This document shows, one piece after another, positions 1 to 6,766 of a stretch of DNA of 39,085 bases. The position numbers were made by a program, and so were the translations under genes. Under the pieces are notes generated by a model that made no database searches, was not told the origin of the DNA, and saw only the letters and a program-made list of their open reading frames with translations. Source of the DNA: Anaerolineae bacterium. Lineage in GTDB: Bacteria; Chloroflexota; Anaerolineae; 4572-78; J111. Location: assembly GCA_022071955.1 (NCBI GenBank), contig JAJVIM010000060.1:1-39085 (forward strand), written 5' to 3'. How positions within the stretch are numbered: position 1 is the stretch's first letter; every line of letters starts with the position of its first letter.

Positions 1-724
1 CCGGCTCAACCAGCGGGGCGTTGGGATCATTGTTGCCGCCGCCCATCATACCGCCCATACCGCCCATCATGCCGGCCATATCGCGGTTGGTCATACGATT
101 GGTTGCCGCCGGCCCGCCGCCATCGACGGTAGCCCAATCTTCCAGCAGCAAAGTGTACTCGCGGTCGTAGTTGCCGGGGTTGTGTTTTGGTTCGATGATG
201 AAGGGGCCAACCAGGCCGCGGTCAAGCTGATGCCCTACGTGCGGATGATACCAGTAACTGCCCGCCGGGGCAGCCTCAAACTCATACACAAAAGACTCGC
301 CGGGCTGCACCGGCGGCTGGGTCATGCCCGGTACGCCGTCCATGGCGTTGGGCAGGGGGATGCCGTGCCAGTGAATGGTGGTGGGGTCTGGCAGGGTGTT
401 GGTGAGGGTAATGCGCACCCGGTCGCCTTCGGTTACCCGGATTTCCGGGCCAACAGGCAAGCCGTTGTAAGTCCAGGCCTGAAATTCGCCGGTGCCCAGA
501 TCGATGGGGGTGACGGCGGTGGTGAGGTTGAAGTTCCGCACGGTCTGGCCGGGAAGGGTTGGTTGGGGGGTAGGGGTGGGGAATGGCGTGGCGGCGGCCA
601 AATTCCCGGCTCTGGCTGCGGCGGTTGAACTGCACGCGCTGAGCAACGGTCCGCCCAGCGCGGTCAGAGCCAGCGCGCCGCCGGCATAGCGCAGAAAGTC
701 TCGGCGAGAGTGTAATTGGGTCAA
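1..724 (-). CDS. Multicopper oxidase, Tat-exported lipoprotein (3' end outside window)
   Basis: Type: multicopper oxidase oxidising a substrate (often Cu(I), metal or phenolic) with reduction of O2. The TTG start at 724 follows AGGAGG with a 6-nt gap; no ATG is in frame nearby. The N terminus has a twin-arginine motif (SRRDFLRYA, residues 6-14), a hydrophobic stretch and a lipobox (LLSAC, Cys31), so a Tat-exported lipoprotein is expected. A Pro/Thr linker follows, then the first cupredoxin domain with copper motifs HWHG and WYHPHVG. After about residue 215 comes a Met/Gly-rich segment (RDMAGMMGGMGGMMGGG), reminiscent of Met-rich copper-binding segments in CueO-type oxidases. About 240 residues are present; the C-terminal copper site lies outside the window. 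It is the last gene of a leftward operon behind two SHOCT peptides. The family is secure; the copper role is inference. Confidence 0.92.
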   Translation of the reverse strand, partial: MTQLHSRRDFLRYAGGALALTALGGPLLSACSSTAAARAGNLAAATPFPTPTPQPTLPGQTVRNFNLTTAVTPIDLGTGEFQAWTYNGLPVGPEIRVTEGDRVRITLTNTLPDPTTIHWHGIPLPNAMDGVPGMTQPPVQPGESFVYEFEAAPAGSYWYHPHVGHQLDRGLVGPFIIEPKHNPGNYDREYTLLLEDWATVDGGGPAATNRMTNRDMAGMMGGMGGMMGGGNNDPNAPLVEP

Positions 725-751
725 AATGGCCCTCCTTTTCTGTTTCAGTGT

Positions 752-982
752 TCAGTTTTGTGCTTTTTGCTCAAGCGTTTGGCGCATTGCCTCATATTGC
801 TCACGCGAGAGTTCGCCCTGCGCGTAACGTTGATCCAGAATCTCTCGCGTGCTGGCCCGCGTATTTGATCGGTTGCCCGATGACGGCGGACTGGCGGGAA
901 ACAACACCGCAATCAGCCACACGGCCAACAGAATGATCCCCACCCAAAACAGCAGCATCCAGATAAAGCCCAAACCCATCAT
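752..982 (-). CDS. SHOCT-domain membrane peptide (second copy)
   Basis: 76-residue protein with one N-terminal transmembrane helix (about residues 5-29), a Ser/Pro/Asn linker, and a C-terminal SHOCT motif: REILDQRYAQGELSREQYEAM (shown as its core: ILDQRYAQGELSREQY). SHOCT is a short helical motif often found at the end of small membrane proteins and frequent near copper-resistance genes; its biochemical role is not settled. The start has a good ribosome site (GGGAGGTG) 5 nt upstream, and only 15 nt separate it from the preceding SHOCT gene. It is a paralogue of that neighbour, the two being most alike in the SHOCT part. It is probably co-transcribed with the multicopper oxidase downstream. 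Confidence 0.85.
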   Translation of the reverse strand: MMGLGFIWMLLFWVGIILLAVWLIAVLFPASPPSSGNRSNTRASTREILDQRYAQGELSREQYEAMRQTLEQKAQN

Positions 983-997
983 CGCCCACCTCCCGCT

Positions 998-1249
998 CTA
1001 CACGGAAATATCGTGCACCTTTTCCTGATACTCGTCCCGGCTCAACTCGCCGCGAGCGTAGCGCTGGTCCAGAATTTCCCGGGCCGTGGGTGAGGAGGGA
1101 CGGGGTGACTGACCGCCACCCGCCCCGGCAAACTTTTGCACCGCCCACACCGCCAGCACCACCACGCCCACCAAAATGGCAATATTGAACAGCATCCCAA
1201 ACAAACCATACAGGCCAAAACCTGTGCCAAACATCGTTCCACCCATCAT
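998..1249 (-). CDS. SHOCT-domain membrane peptide (first gene of operon)
   Basis: 83-residue protein: Gly/Met/Phe-rich N terminus, one transmembrane helix (about residues 18-38), Pro/Ser linker, then a SHOCT motif (ILDQRYARGELSRDEYQEK). A strong Shine-Dalgarno (AAAGGAGGT) sits 8 nt before ATG, which is consistent with the first gene of the leftward unit SHOCT-SHOCT-multicopper oxidase. A weak promoter-like pair (TTGAAT, 18 nt, TTATCT on the minus strand, near 1265-1300) lies upstream and close to the repeat element at 1311-1496. Function unknown; the association with an oxidase and a Met-rich sensor kinase suggests a metal or envelope stress role (inference). Confidence 0.85.
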   Translation of the reverse strand: MMGGTMFGTGFGLYGLFGMLFNIAILVGVVVLAVWAVQKFAGAGGGQSPRPSSPTAREILDQRYARGELSRDEYQEKVHDISV

Positions 1250-1310
1250 TTTTCAGTACCTCCTTTCGATCAGATAAGCCATCACCTTAAACTGCATTCA
1301 AGATGAAACC

Positions 1311-1496
1311 TACACTTTTTATTCCCCTCCCCCAACCCCCTCCCCAAAATGGGGAGGGGGTTATTACTGAATCGGTGTGATTTTGGCCGGCGTAGCCGGC
1401 CAAAATCACACCAAAAATCTTTTCTCCCACCTGTGCCCCGCAGGGGTACTTTTCCCTCAGGGAGAAGGGGGCCGGGGGGATGAGGGCAAAAGTGTA
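1311..1496. repeat. Composite inverted-repeat element (copy 1)
   Basis: Bounded by 9-bp inverted ends TACACTTTT / AAAAGTGTA (1311-1319, 1488-1496). Inside are a perfect 12-bp-arm hairpin (AACCCCCTCCCC, 1334-1345 with 1351-1362) and a perfect 18-bp-arm hairpin with a GTA loop (GGTGTGATTTTGGCCGGC, 1374-1391 with 1395-1412). Small GC hairpins follow near 1435-1465, then a C/G-rich block (about 1453-1486) that in reverse complement matches the block at 19130-19158. A related copy with the same module order is at 19130-19225. It fills most of the gap between the divergent oxidase and regulator units; no gene is seen in it. Confidence 0.8.
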
Positions 1497-1589
1497 ACTC
1501 TCATATTGATTTCAGTATAAGTGTAATCCTCAAACTTAAAGGTGCCTTGAAGTTTTTATGAAGATTCTGTAAAGGTTAACAGAGCCAAT

Positions 1590-1644
1590 CTTTACACAAC
1601 CTTTAAAAAACCGTTAAGGGAGCTTCAAGTTAGGGCGATATGAT
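1590..1644 (+). promoter_or_regulatory. Pho-box-like 11-bp direct repeats and -10 element before the PepSY gene
   Basis: Three consecutive 11-bp units, CTTTACACAAC (1590-1600), CTTTAAAAAAC (1601-1611) and CGTTAAGGGAG (1612-1622), have the 7+4 spacing typical of OmpR/PhoB-family boxes. A -10 hexamer TATGAT is at 1639-1644. With a 17-nt spacer the -35 position (1616-1621) is poor and covered by the last repeat, as in activator-dependent promoters of this family. The regulator encoded at 2205 is the obvious candidate protein. Confidence 0.5.
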
Positions 1645-1718
1645 AAGGGCACACACAACAAGCAAGCCGTTACGGCTGACAACAATCATTATCAACCAAT
1701 AACAAGGAGTAAATCGCA

Positions 1719-2111
1719 ACGGTTAACAAGCGCTGGTTTTTAATAGCAGCAGGCAGCGGGCCGGCAATATTATTATTAGTGGGACTTTTCACGGTAAGGC
1801 CCGCTTTTGCGCAGGGCGGCGGCATGATGAGCGGCTTTGGTTTTAATGGCCAGGCACAGCCCAACACCCAGCCCCCGGCGCTGACCGTGCCCCCGGAGCA
1901 GGCGGTGGCCGCTGCCCAAAGTTATGTGGACGCCAACTTTGCCGCAGCCAATCTCACCGTTGACGAACACGCCGACGCCTTTTACGGTTACTACACACTG
2001 CACGTTCAGCGCGATGGTCAAACCGTGGGCATGCTCAGCGTCAACGGGTTTACCGGCGCGGTGTGGCCTCACACCTGGCACGGCAAATTCCTGGAAGCGA
2101 GTATGGAATAA
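1719..2111 (+). CDS. Secreted PepSY-like protein, probable non-ATG (ACG) start
   Basis: About 130 residues. The first conventional start in frame (GTG at 1779) would cut through the signal peptide. The open frame continues upstream through V-N-K-R-W-F-L and a hydrophobic run to a cleavage-like site at AFA-QGG. The codon in the place of ATG is ACG (1719-1721), 9 nt after AAGGAG; a TAA at 1710 closes the frame. The mature part has a short Gly/Met stretch (QGGGMMSGFGF), a Gln/Pro linker, and a domain starting EQAVAAAQSYVD and ending NGFTGAVWPHTWHG, which resembles PepSY-type domains. Role unknown; it lies directly before the two-component pair and behind the 11-bp box. ACG initiation is inference; a sequencing error or an unusual start are both possible. 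Confidence 0.7.
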   Translation, partial: TVNKRWFLIAAGSGPAILLLVGLFTVRPAFAQGGGMMSGFGFNGQAQPNTQPPALTVPPEQAVAAAQSYVDANFAAANLTVDEHADAFYGYYTLHVQRDGQTVGMLSVNGFTGAVWPHTWHGKFLEASME

Positions 2112-2149
2112 GCCCCAATTTGCCAGAAAAGGCCAATTGATTATGGTTA

Positions 2150-2188
2150 CGAGTGCCGCATAATTTCTGCGGCATTCGTGTTTGTTTT
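2150..2188 (+). terminator. Intergenic hairpin with T-rich tail (terminator or attenuator)
   Basis: CGAGTGCCGCA (2150-2160) and TGCGGCATTCG (2168-2178) form an 11-bp stem with one G-T pair and a 7-nt loop, followed by TGTTTGTTTT. It lies between the PepSY gene and the response regulator, so it may set the ratio of the secreted protein to the regulator. Confidence 0.5.
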
Positions 2189-2204
2189 AGCGCCGGAGGT
2201 GGGT

Positions 2205-2903
2205 GTGGCTGCTCCAAAAATTTTGATCATTGATGACGAACCAAGCATTATCAACCTGGTCTCAGCCTACCTGCGCCCCGAAGGTTACGAAGTCCACACC
2301 GCCGGCGATGGGCCGGCCGGGCTGAAAGCTGCCCGCAGCCTCAACCCGGATTTGATTGTGCTGGATATTATGCTGCCCGGTCTCGATGGCCTCGAGCTGC
2401 TCAGCCAACTCCGGCGCGAGTCGGATGTGTACGTGATAATGCTCACCGCCAAAACCGAAGAAACCGATAAGATCATCGGGTTGTCCGTGGGGGCAGACGA
2501 TTATCTGACCAAACCCTTCAGCCCGCGCGAGTTGGTGGCCCGCATCAAAGCCGCCCTGCGCCGCTACGGAAAATCCGGGGCGATGCCCGACAGCCGGCTG
2601 CTCAAGTTTCAGCGGCTGCGCATCGATCCGGAGGCGCGGCTGGTGTGGAAAGACGATGAGCCGGTTGACCTGACCGCCATCGAGTTTGACCTGCTGTACA
2701 CTTTAGCCGAACATCGCGGGCGGGTGCTCAGCCGCGAGCAACTGCTGGAGCGGGTTTGGGGCCACGATTTTTACGGTGAAGAACGGGTCGTCGATGTTCA
2801 TTTGGGCCACATCCGCAAAAAAATCGAAGACAACCCGGCCCAGCCGGAGTTCATCATCACCGTCCGCGGGGTGGGCTATCGCTTTGCCGGAGACGCGGAA
2901 TGA
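2205..2903 (+). CDS. OmpR/PhoB-family response regulator
   Basis: Cytoplasmic DNA-binding response regulator, 232 residues from the GTG at 2205, which follows GGAGG by 5 nt; longer in-frame starts lack this site. The receiver domain (about 1-118) has acidic pocket D10-D11, phospho-acceptor D54 (in VLDIMLPG), T81 and K103 (LTKPF). The C-terminal winged helix (about 133-230) has the family pattern LTAIEFDLL, LSREQLLERVWG, VVDVHLGHIRKKI and VRGVGYRF. Its stop overlaps the kinase start (ATGA), so the two are co-translated. Probable target: the 11-bp repeats at 1590-1622 and perhaps the divergent oxidase operon (inference). Confidence 0.95.
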   Translation: MAAPKILIIDDEPSIINLVSAYLRPEGYEVHTAGDGPAGLKAARSLNPDLIVLDIMLPGLDGLELLSQLRRESDVYVIMLTAKTEETDKIIGLSVGADDYLTKPFSPRELVARIKAALRRYGKSGAMPDSRLLKFQRLRIDPEARLVWKDDEPVDLTAIEFDLLYTLAEHRGRVLSREQLLERVWGHDFYGEERVVDVHLGHIRKKIEDNPAQPEFIITVRGVGYRFAGDAE

Positions 2904-4009
2904 AGGGACTGCGTAGCAGTTTGGGCTGGAAACTGCTCATTTCTTATCTGGTGGTGCTGGCAGTGGGCATTGTCACCCTGACCCTGGCCGCCGAGTCGGT
3001 CATTCCCACGGCTTTTAACCGGCATATGGCCGGTATGCAGATGATGATGGGTGGGCAAATGGGCATGACCATGGCCGATGACCTGTTCACCAACTTTCGC
3101 ACCGCCTTTACCGAAGCCTTGTTGTGGGCCGCCGGGCTGGCCGCCGCGAGCGCCATCATTGTCAGCATTTTTGTGGCCCGGCGGGTGGTAACGCCGGTGC
3201 GTCATATGATGCGGGCCAGCCGCCACATCGCCGACGGCCATTACGCCGAACGCGTGCCGGAAACCAGCAACGATGAACTGGGGCAACTGGCTCGCAGCTT
3301 TAACCAGATGGCGACTGCCTTGGAACAAACCGAAACTATGCGTCGCGAGTTGATTGGCAATGTGGCTCACGAACTGCGCACGCCGCTAACCAATATCAAA
3401 GGGTATATGGAAGGGTTGATTGACGGCGTCCTGCCGCCGGAGCCGCAAACCTACCAACTGATCTACCGCGAGGCCGACCGCCTGCAACGGTTGGTCAGCG
3501 ATTTGCAGGAATTAAGCCGGGTAGAGGCCGGTATGATTGAACTCCACTTGAGCCGGGTGTCCGTGGCCACGCTGATTGAACAAACCGCGGCCCGGCTGCG
3601 GCCTCAGTTTGAAGAAAAAGGGGTCAGCCTGCACCTTGAACCGCCGCCCCAATTGCCGCCGGTTCCGGCAGATGAGGACCGGATTGGCCAGGTGCTGCTC
3701 AATCTGGTGGGCAACGCGTTGCAATACACCCCCGCCGGCGGCGCGGTAACTATTACCGCCGTGCTGCACAATACCGAAATTCACATTCTGGTACAGGATA
3801 GCGGCATCGGCATTACTGCCGAGCATGTGCCGCACCTGTTTGACCGTTTCTACCGGGTTGACAAATCACGCAGCCGGGCCGGCGGCGGTAGCGGCATCGG
3901 CCTGACCATCGCCCGCCATCTGGTAGAAGCCCACGGTGGCCAGATTTGGGCCGCCAGCCCCGGCCCCGAACAGGGCAGCACCTTTGGTTTTTCCCTGCCA
4001 ACCGGCTGA
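2900..4009 (+). CDS. HAMP histidine kinase with Met-rich extracytoplasmic loop
   Basis: Membrane sensor kinase, 369 residues. TM1 about 11-31, a short outside loop about 32-73, TM2 about 74-94, HAMP about 95-147, HisKA with H157 (NVAHELRTPL), then HATPase with N box (NLVGNALQY), DSGIGI and GGGSGIGLT. The outside loop holds eight methionines and a histidine within residues 42-58 (HMAGMQMMMGGQMGMTM), a composition suited to soft metals such as Cu(I) or Ag(I). It overlaps the regulator by 4 nt. The kinase family is certain. The copper/silver ligand is inferred from the Met cluster and from the neighbouring multicopper oxidase with a similar cluster. Confidence 0.95.
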   Translation: MKGLRSSLGWKLLISYLVVLAVGIVTLTLAAESVIPTAFNRHMAGMQMMMGGQMGMTMADDLFTNFRTAFTEALLWAAGLAAASAIIVSIFVARRVVTPVRHMMRASRHIADGHYAERVPETSNDELGQLARSFNQMATALEQTETMRRELIGNVAHELRTPLTNIKGYMEGLIDGVLPPEPQTYQLIYREADRLQRLVSDLQELSRVEAGMIELHLSRVSVATLIEQTAARLRPQFEEKGVSLHLEPPPQLPPVPADEDRIGQVLLNLVGNALQYTPAGGAVTITAVLHNTEIHILVQDSGIGITAEHVPHLFDRFYRVDKSRSRAGGGSGIGLTIARHLVEAHGGQIWAASPGPEQGSTFGFSLPTG

Positions 4010-4115
4010 AATCCGGCCCCCTTTTATCAGGTAACTTGCTGTTGACCTGGAAGAATCCACTCTCAAGTTTCACTTGTTATAAGCCGTCGAGCCAAATCCT
4101 CTAATCAGCTATAAA

Positions 4116-4149
4116 CAAAAAAGCCTTACCCTATCTTGGTAAAGCTTTC
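4116..4149 (-). terminator. Terminator downstream of tRNA-Arg
   Basis: On the minus strand AAAGCTTTACC and GGTAAGGCTTT pair (10 of 11) around a 7-nt loop and run into TTTTTT. It could stop transcripts leaving the tRNA and possibly also the kinase transcript from the other side. The rest of 4010-4233 shows no gene. Confidence 0.55.
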
Positions 4150-4233
4150 TGCGTGACCGCCCCGATTCACCCGTTAACTACCCCGCCTAATCGGGTAAAT
4201 GTCCGGAACCTGGTCCAATCTGTTGAAAAAAAA

Positions 4234-4305
4234 TACCCCCGGGGCGACTCGAACGCCCGCACATGGCTCCGGAGGCCACTGCTCTATCCACTGAGCTACG
4301 GGGGC
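4234..4305 (-). tRNA. tRNA-Arg (anticodon CCG)
   Basis: 72-nt cloverleaf read on the minus strand. The acceptor stem is GCCCCCG with CGGGGGT (one G-T pair). The D arm is GCTC/GAGC. The anticodon stem is GTGGC/GCCAT with loop CTCCGGA (anticodon CCG, reads CGG). The T arm is GGGCG-TTCGAGT-CGCCC and the discriminator is A. CCA is not encoded. An 8-T run follows immediately. A promoter TTGCGG-17-TAAACT lies just upstream. Confidence 0.95.
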
Positions 4306-4319
4306 CGGAACTAGCTGGT

Positions 4320-4390
4320 AGTTTATCACAATCTATTTTAAACCGCAAAGATTGACTCAATTTGGTAGGCAATTGGCTTTGTGATAAACT
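4320..4390. promoter_or_regulatory. Divergent promoters for tRNA-Arg and the lipoprotein
   Basis: Minus strand: -35 TTGCGG (4348-4343), 17 nt, -10 TAAACT (4325-4320), start about 8 nt before the tRNA. Plus strand: -35 TTGGTA (4362-4367), 17 nt, -10 TAAACT (4385-4390), before the gene at 4424. The two -10 elements lie in a 12-bp inverted repeat, AGTTTATCACAA (4320-4331) and TTGTGATAAACT (4379-4390). Confidence 0.55.
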
Positions 4391-4423
4391 CGTAAAATTG
4401 ATACCAGTTTACCAGAGGTGTAG

Positions 4424-5143
4424 ATGTTGCAGTTACGCTATTTTGCAATTGTATTAATGTTGATGATGGCCACGCTGGCCTGCTCGCTAGCAGAACGGTT
4501 GCCCATGATCGCCAAAGATGAAGCCACTGTGTTGGCTACCCGCACGCCGTTGCCCACGTTCACGGCCACGGTAGAGACGCAGATCGTCATTTCTATCCCT
4601 CCCACGCCTACCGATACGCCCGTTCCGCCGCCGACCAATACGCCGGAACCTACTCCCGCACCAACCAACACCCCCGAACCTGCGCCAGCGCCCACAGATA
4701 CGCCCGTCCCCCCAACCGCGCCACCGCCGGCGCAAGCGCCCGCTCCGGCCCCTACAGAACCACCACCACCACCAGCCGCTCCCGCCGAGCCGTCAGTTGG
4801 GGCTAACGGGGTCATTGGAAAAATTGAGTTCAGAGATGGCCGGAACACTTACGGCGTTGGTGAAAAGGTATTTGTTAAAATCGAAGCTGCTTTGCCGGGT
4901 GGTGGCGGGCAAAAACCGTTTGGTGTTTTGGGGCTCACCACCGATACCGGCCAGTTTCAATCCAGTTGGACCAATGCCACCATCGATGGGGTTTTCCGGC
5001 ACGAGGACGGTATCGCGCTGAGTTCACCGGGGAATCACAAGATTTGGTTGTCGATTTGTTTTTCAGCAATAGACGTGTGTCAGGGCGGCGGTGATGCCAA
5101 TTGGGAGCGGTTTGAGCCGGGGCTTGACGTAATTATTCAGTAA
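4424..5143 (+). CDS. Surface lipoprotein with Pro/Thr-rich linker
   Basis: 239 residues. Signal peptide with a lipobox (ATLAC, Cys20), so probably lipid-anchored on the outer face of the cytoplasmic membrane. Residues about 40-125 are a low-complexity Thr/Pro linker with repeats of the PTNTPEP/PTDTPVP type, common in secreted proteins of Anaerolineae. The C-terminal domain (about 128-239) has alternating hydrophobic strands and two Cys and is probably a beta-sandwich of unknown function. An AGAGGTG ribosome site precedes ATG. No enzymatic motif is recognised; a cell-surface binding role is a guess. Confidence 0.85.
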   Translation: MLQLRYFAIVLMLMMATLACSLAERLPMIAKDEATVLATRTPLPTFTATVETQIVISIPPTPTDTPVPPPTNTPEPTPAPTNTPEPAPAPTDTPVPPTAPPPAQAPAPAPTEPPPPPAAPAEPSVGANGVIGKIEFRDGRNTYGVGEKVFVKIEAALPGGGGQKPFGVLGLTTDTGQFQSSWTNATIDGVFRHEDGIALSSPGNHKIWLSICFSAIDVCQGGGDANWERFEPGLDVIIQ

Positions 5144-5214
5144 CAGCGTTGCTTGGGGGATTGGCCTGTTTTACAAGTGACAATCCGGCCTTCGGTTCAG
5201 TCGCCGTATTGAGA

Positions 5215-5246
5215 TTTATCGCTGATTCGCAGATTTGCTGACTCGC
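5215..5246 (-). repeat. 8-nt tandem repeat, four units
   Basis: On the minus strand the units read GCGAGTCA, GCAAATCT, GCGAATCA, GCGATAAA. They lie just before the ribosome site of the polyphosphate kinase gene. The same repeat type occurs at 17492-17523; the two share a 17-nt identical stretch. Confidence 0.6.
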
Positions 5247-5267
5247 TTATTCTTACGGGAGGACATT

Positions 5268-6068
5268 ATGTCAATTGTAGTTGTCAAACCAGGCCAAAAG
5301 ATAAACCTGAATAAAATTGACCCCGGCAGTACCGGCAAATTCAAAAACAAGAGCGAAGCCAAAACCCAGCTTTCCAAAAACATCAAGCGGATGGCCGAAC
5401 TGCAAAACATCCTTTACGCCGAGGGTAAACACAGCCTGCTCATTGTGTTGCAGGCGATGGATGCCGGCGGCAAAGATGGCACGATTCGTAGCATAATGAG
5501 TGGCGTCAATCCTCAGGGTGTTCGGGTTACCAGTTTCAAAAAACCCACCGAAGAAGAACTCGCTCACGATTTTTTGTGGCGTATCCATCAAGCCGCTCCG
5601 GCCCGTGGAATGATTGGCATTTTTAACCGGTCACATTACGAAGATGTGCTGGTGGTGCGGGTGCATAATCTGGTTCCCAAAAAAGTATGGCAGGCTCGCT
5701 ACGAGCACATTAACAATTTTGAGCGCCTGCTGGCCGATAATGGGGTCACCATTCTTAAATTTTATCTGCACATCTCAAAGGATGAGCAAAAAGAGCGGCT
5801 CCAGGCCCGGCTTGACCAGCCTCACAAACGCTGGAAGTTCAACCCCGGAGATTTGCAGGAACGGGAACTCTGGGATGACTATATGCACGCGTTTGAGACC
5901 GCTTTTGAAAAATGCAGCCCCGATTACGCCCCCTGGCATATAGTGCCGGCCAACAAAAAATGGTATCGCAATCTGGTCATCTCCGAGAAAATTGTGGAAA
6001 CTCTGGAAAAATTGAATTTGGCATACCCGGAACCGGCCGCTGGTCTGAATGACGTGGTTATTGTGTAA
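5268..6068 (+). CDS. ppk2: PPK2-family polyphosphate:nucleotide phosphotransferase
   Basis: 266 residues from the ATG at 5268, which follows GGGAGG by 5 nt; the longer frame start lacks a site. Single-domain PPK2: transfers phosphate between polyphosphate and AMP/ADP-type nucleotides in the cytoplasm. Walker A MDAGGKDG is at 64-71, a Walker B-like region FNRSHYEDVLVVRV about 119-132, and the lid motif KRWKFNPGD at 187-195. The length fits a one-domain enzyme; sequence pattern and start resemble the PPK2_rel_1 group. Substrate class (AMP versus ADP) cannot be settled by eye. It is followed by the CPCC protein 32 nt downstream, probably in the same transcript ending at 6689-6731. Confidence 0.93.
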   Translation: MSIVVVKPGQKINLNKIDPGSTGKFKNKSEAKTQLSKNIKRMAELQNILYAEGKHSLLIVLQAMDAGGKDGTIRSIMSGVNPQGVRVTSFKKPTEEELAHDFLWRIHQAAPARGMIGIFNRSHYEDVLVVRVHNLVPKKVWQARYEHINNFERLLADNGVTILKFYLHISKDEQKERLQARLDQPHKRWKFNPGDLQERELWDDYMHAFETAFEKCSPDYAPWHIVPANKKWYRNLVISEKIVETLEKLNLAYPEPAAGLNDVVIV

Positions 6069-6100
6069 CCGTGAGTATTGAGTTTTCTGAGGAAGATAGT

Positions 6101-6664
6101 ATGGAGAGAAGCGAAGCGCTTGAAAAAATTGCCTGGCATCGCCTGAAAAAATTGGATCGAGACGAGGCGGTTGACCTCATCATTGAATTTTTTAATGAGC
6201 CGCTCAAACCCAGCCTGCGCGAAAAATTAAACCTTACCGCCGTGCTGCAATGGGAAACTCACGCTCCCCCGGCCGATATAAAACCCGGGAATCCAATTTA
6301 CCGGCCAATTCTCCTTGAAAAGATGAAACAACCGTTTAAAGGGGCTACCAATGATTATCTGGCCAGCTATTTGCAAACAGAGCTGGATTTACAGGTCGAC
6401 GTGGTAACCGGGCAGTTACCCACGTGGCTGCCCTGCCCGGTTTGCGGCTATCACACCTTTGAAATTGTAGGGGATTGGGATGATTGCCCCGTCTGCGGCT
6501 GGAACAGCGACCCTGTGCAGGAAGCAATGCCCAATGATTCTACCGGGGCCAACGGGATTAGCTTGAACTCTGCTCGCGAGAACTTTAAAAAACTGGGGGC
6601 GATCAGCCACAAAAAATTGTCGGAGATTGACCCGGAGGCCCAAAAACGCTATCCGCGTTCGTAA
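6101..6664 (+). CDS. CPCC-type cysteine-rich protein
   Basis: 187 residues from the ATG at 6101 (GAGGAAG 5 nt upstream); a GTG at 6071 is possible but has no site. The N-terminal half is mostly helical and unrecognised. The C-terminal half carries CPVCGYHTFE...DDCPVCGWNSD followed by Asn/Ser-rich SLNSARENFKKLG, the pattern of the Pfam cysteine-rich CPCC family. The four cysteines probably hold a zinc ion. Function unknown. It lies after ppk2 and before a strong terminator. Confidence 0.82.
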   Translation: MERSEALEKIAWHRLKKLDRDEAVDLIIEFFNEPLKPSLREKLNLTAVLQWETHAPPADIKPGNPIYRPILLEKMKQPFKGATNDYLASYLQTELDLQVDVVTGQLPTWLPCPVCGYHTFEIVGDWDDCPVCGWNSDPVQEAMPNDSTGANGISLNSARENFKKLGAISHKKLSEIDPEAQKRYPRS

Positions 6665-6688
6665 AATTGTTTGTGATGAACGTAACAA

Positions 6689-6731
6689 AAAGCGGTGTTG
6701 TCGCACGACAACACCGCTTTGTTTTTGTTTT
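6689..6731 (+). terminator. Rho-independent terminator
   Basis: Perfect 14-bp stem AAAGCGGTGTTGTC / GACAACACCGCTTT with loop GCAC, followed by GTTTTTGTTTT. It ends the ppk2-CPCC transcript. Confidence 0.9.
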
Positions 6732-6766
6732 GATTTATAACAAAGGGGAAAGTTAAAATTAAATTG

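Noticed and set aside
182..628. Open frame of 148 codons on the plus strand
   Set aside because: It is antisense to the multicopper oxidase, whose frame has clear copper motifs and a Tat signal; Gly/Val-rich composition is typical of a shadow frame.
1374..1412. Rho-independent terminator
   Set aside because: The perfect hairpin lacks a following T run on either strand and matches a repeat copy elsewhere.
4438..4848. Gly/Val-rich open frame on the minus strand
   Set aside because: Mirror of the Pro/Thr linker codons of the lipoprotein gene; no ribosome site.
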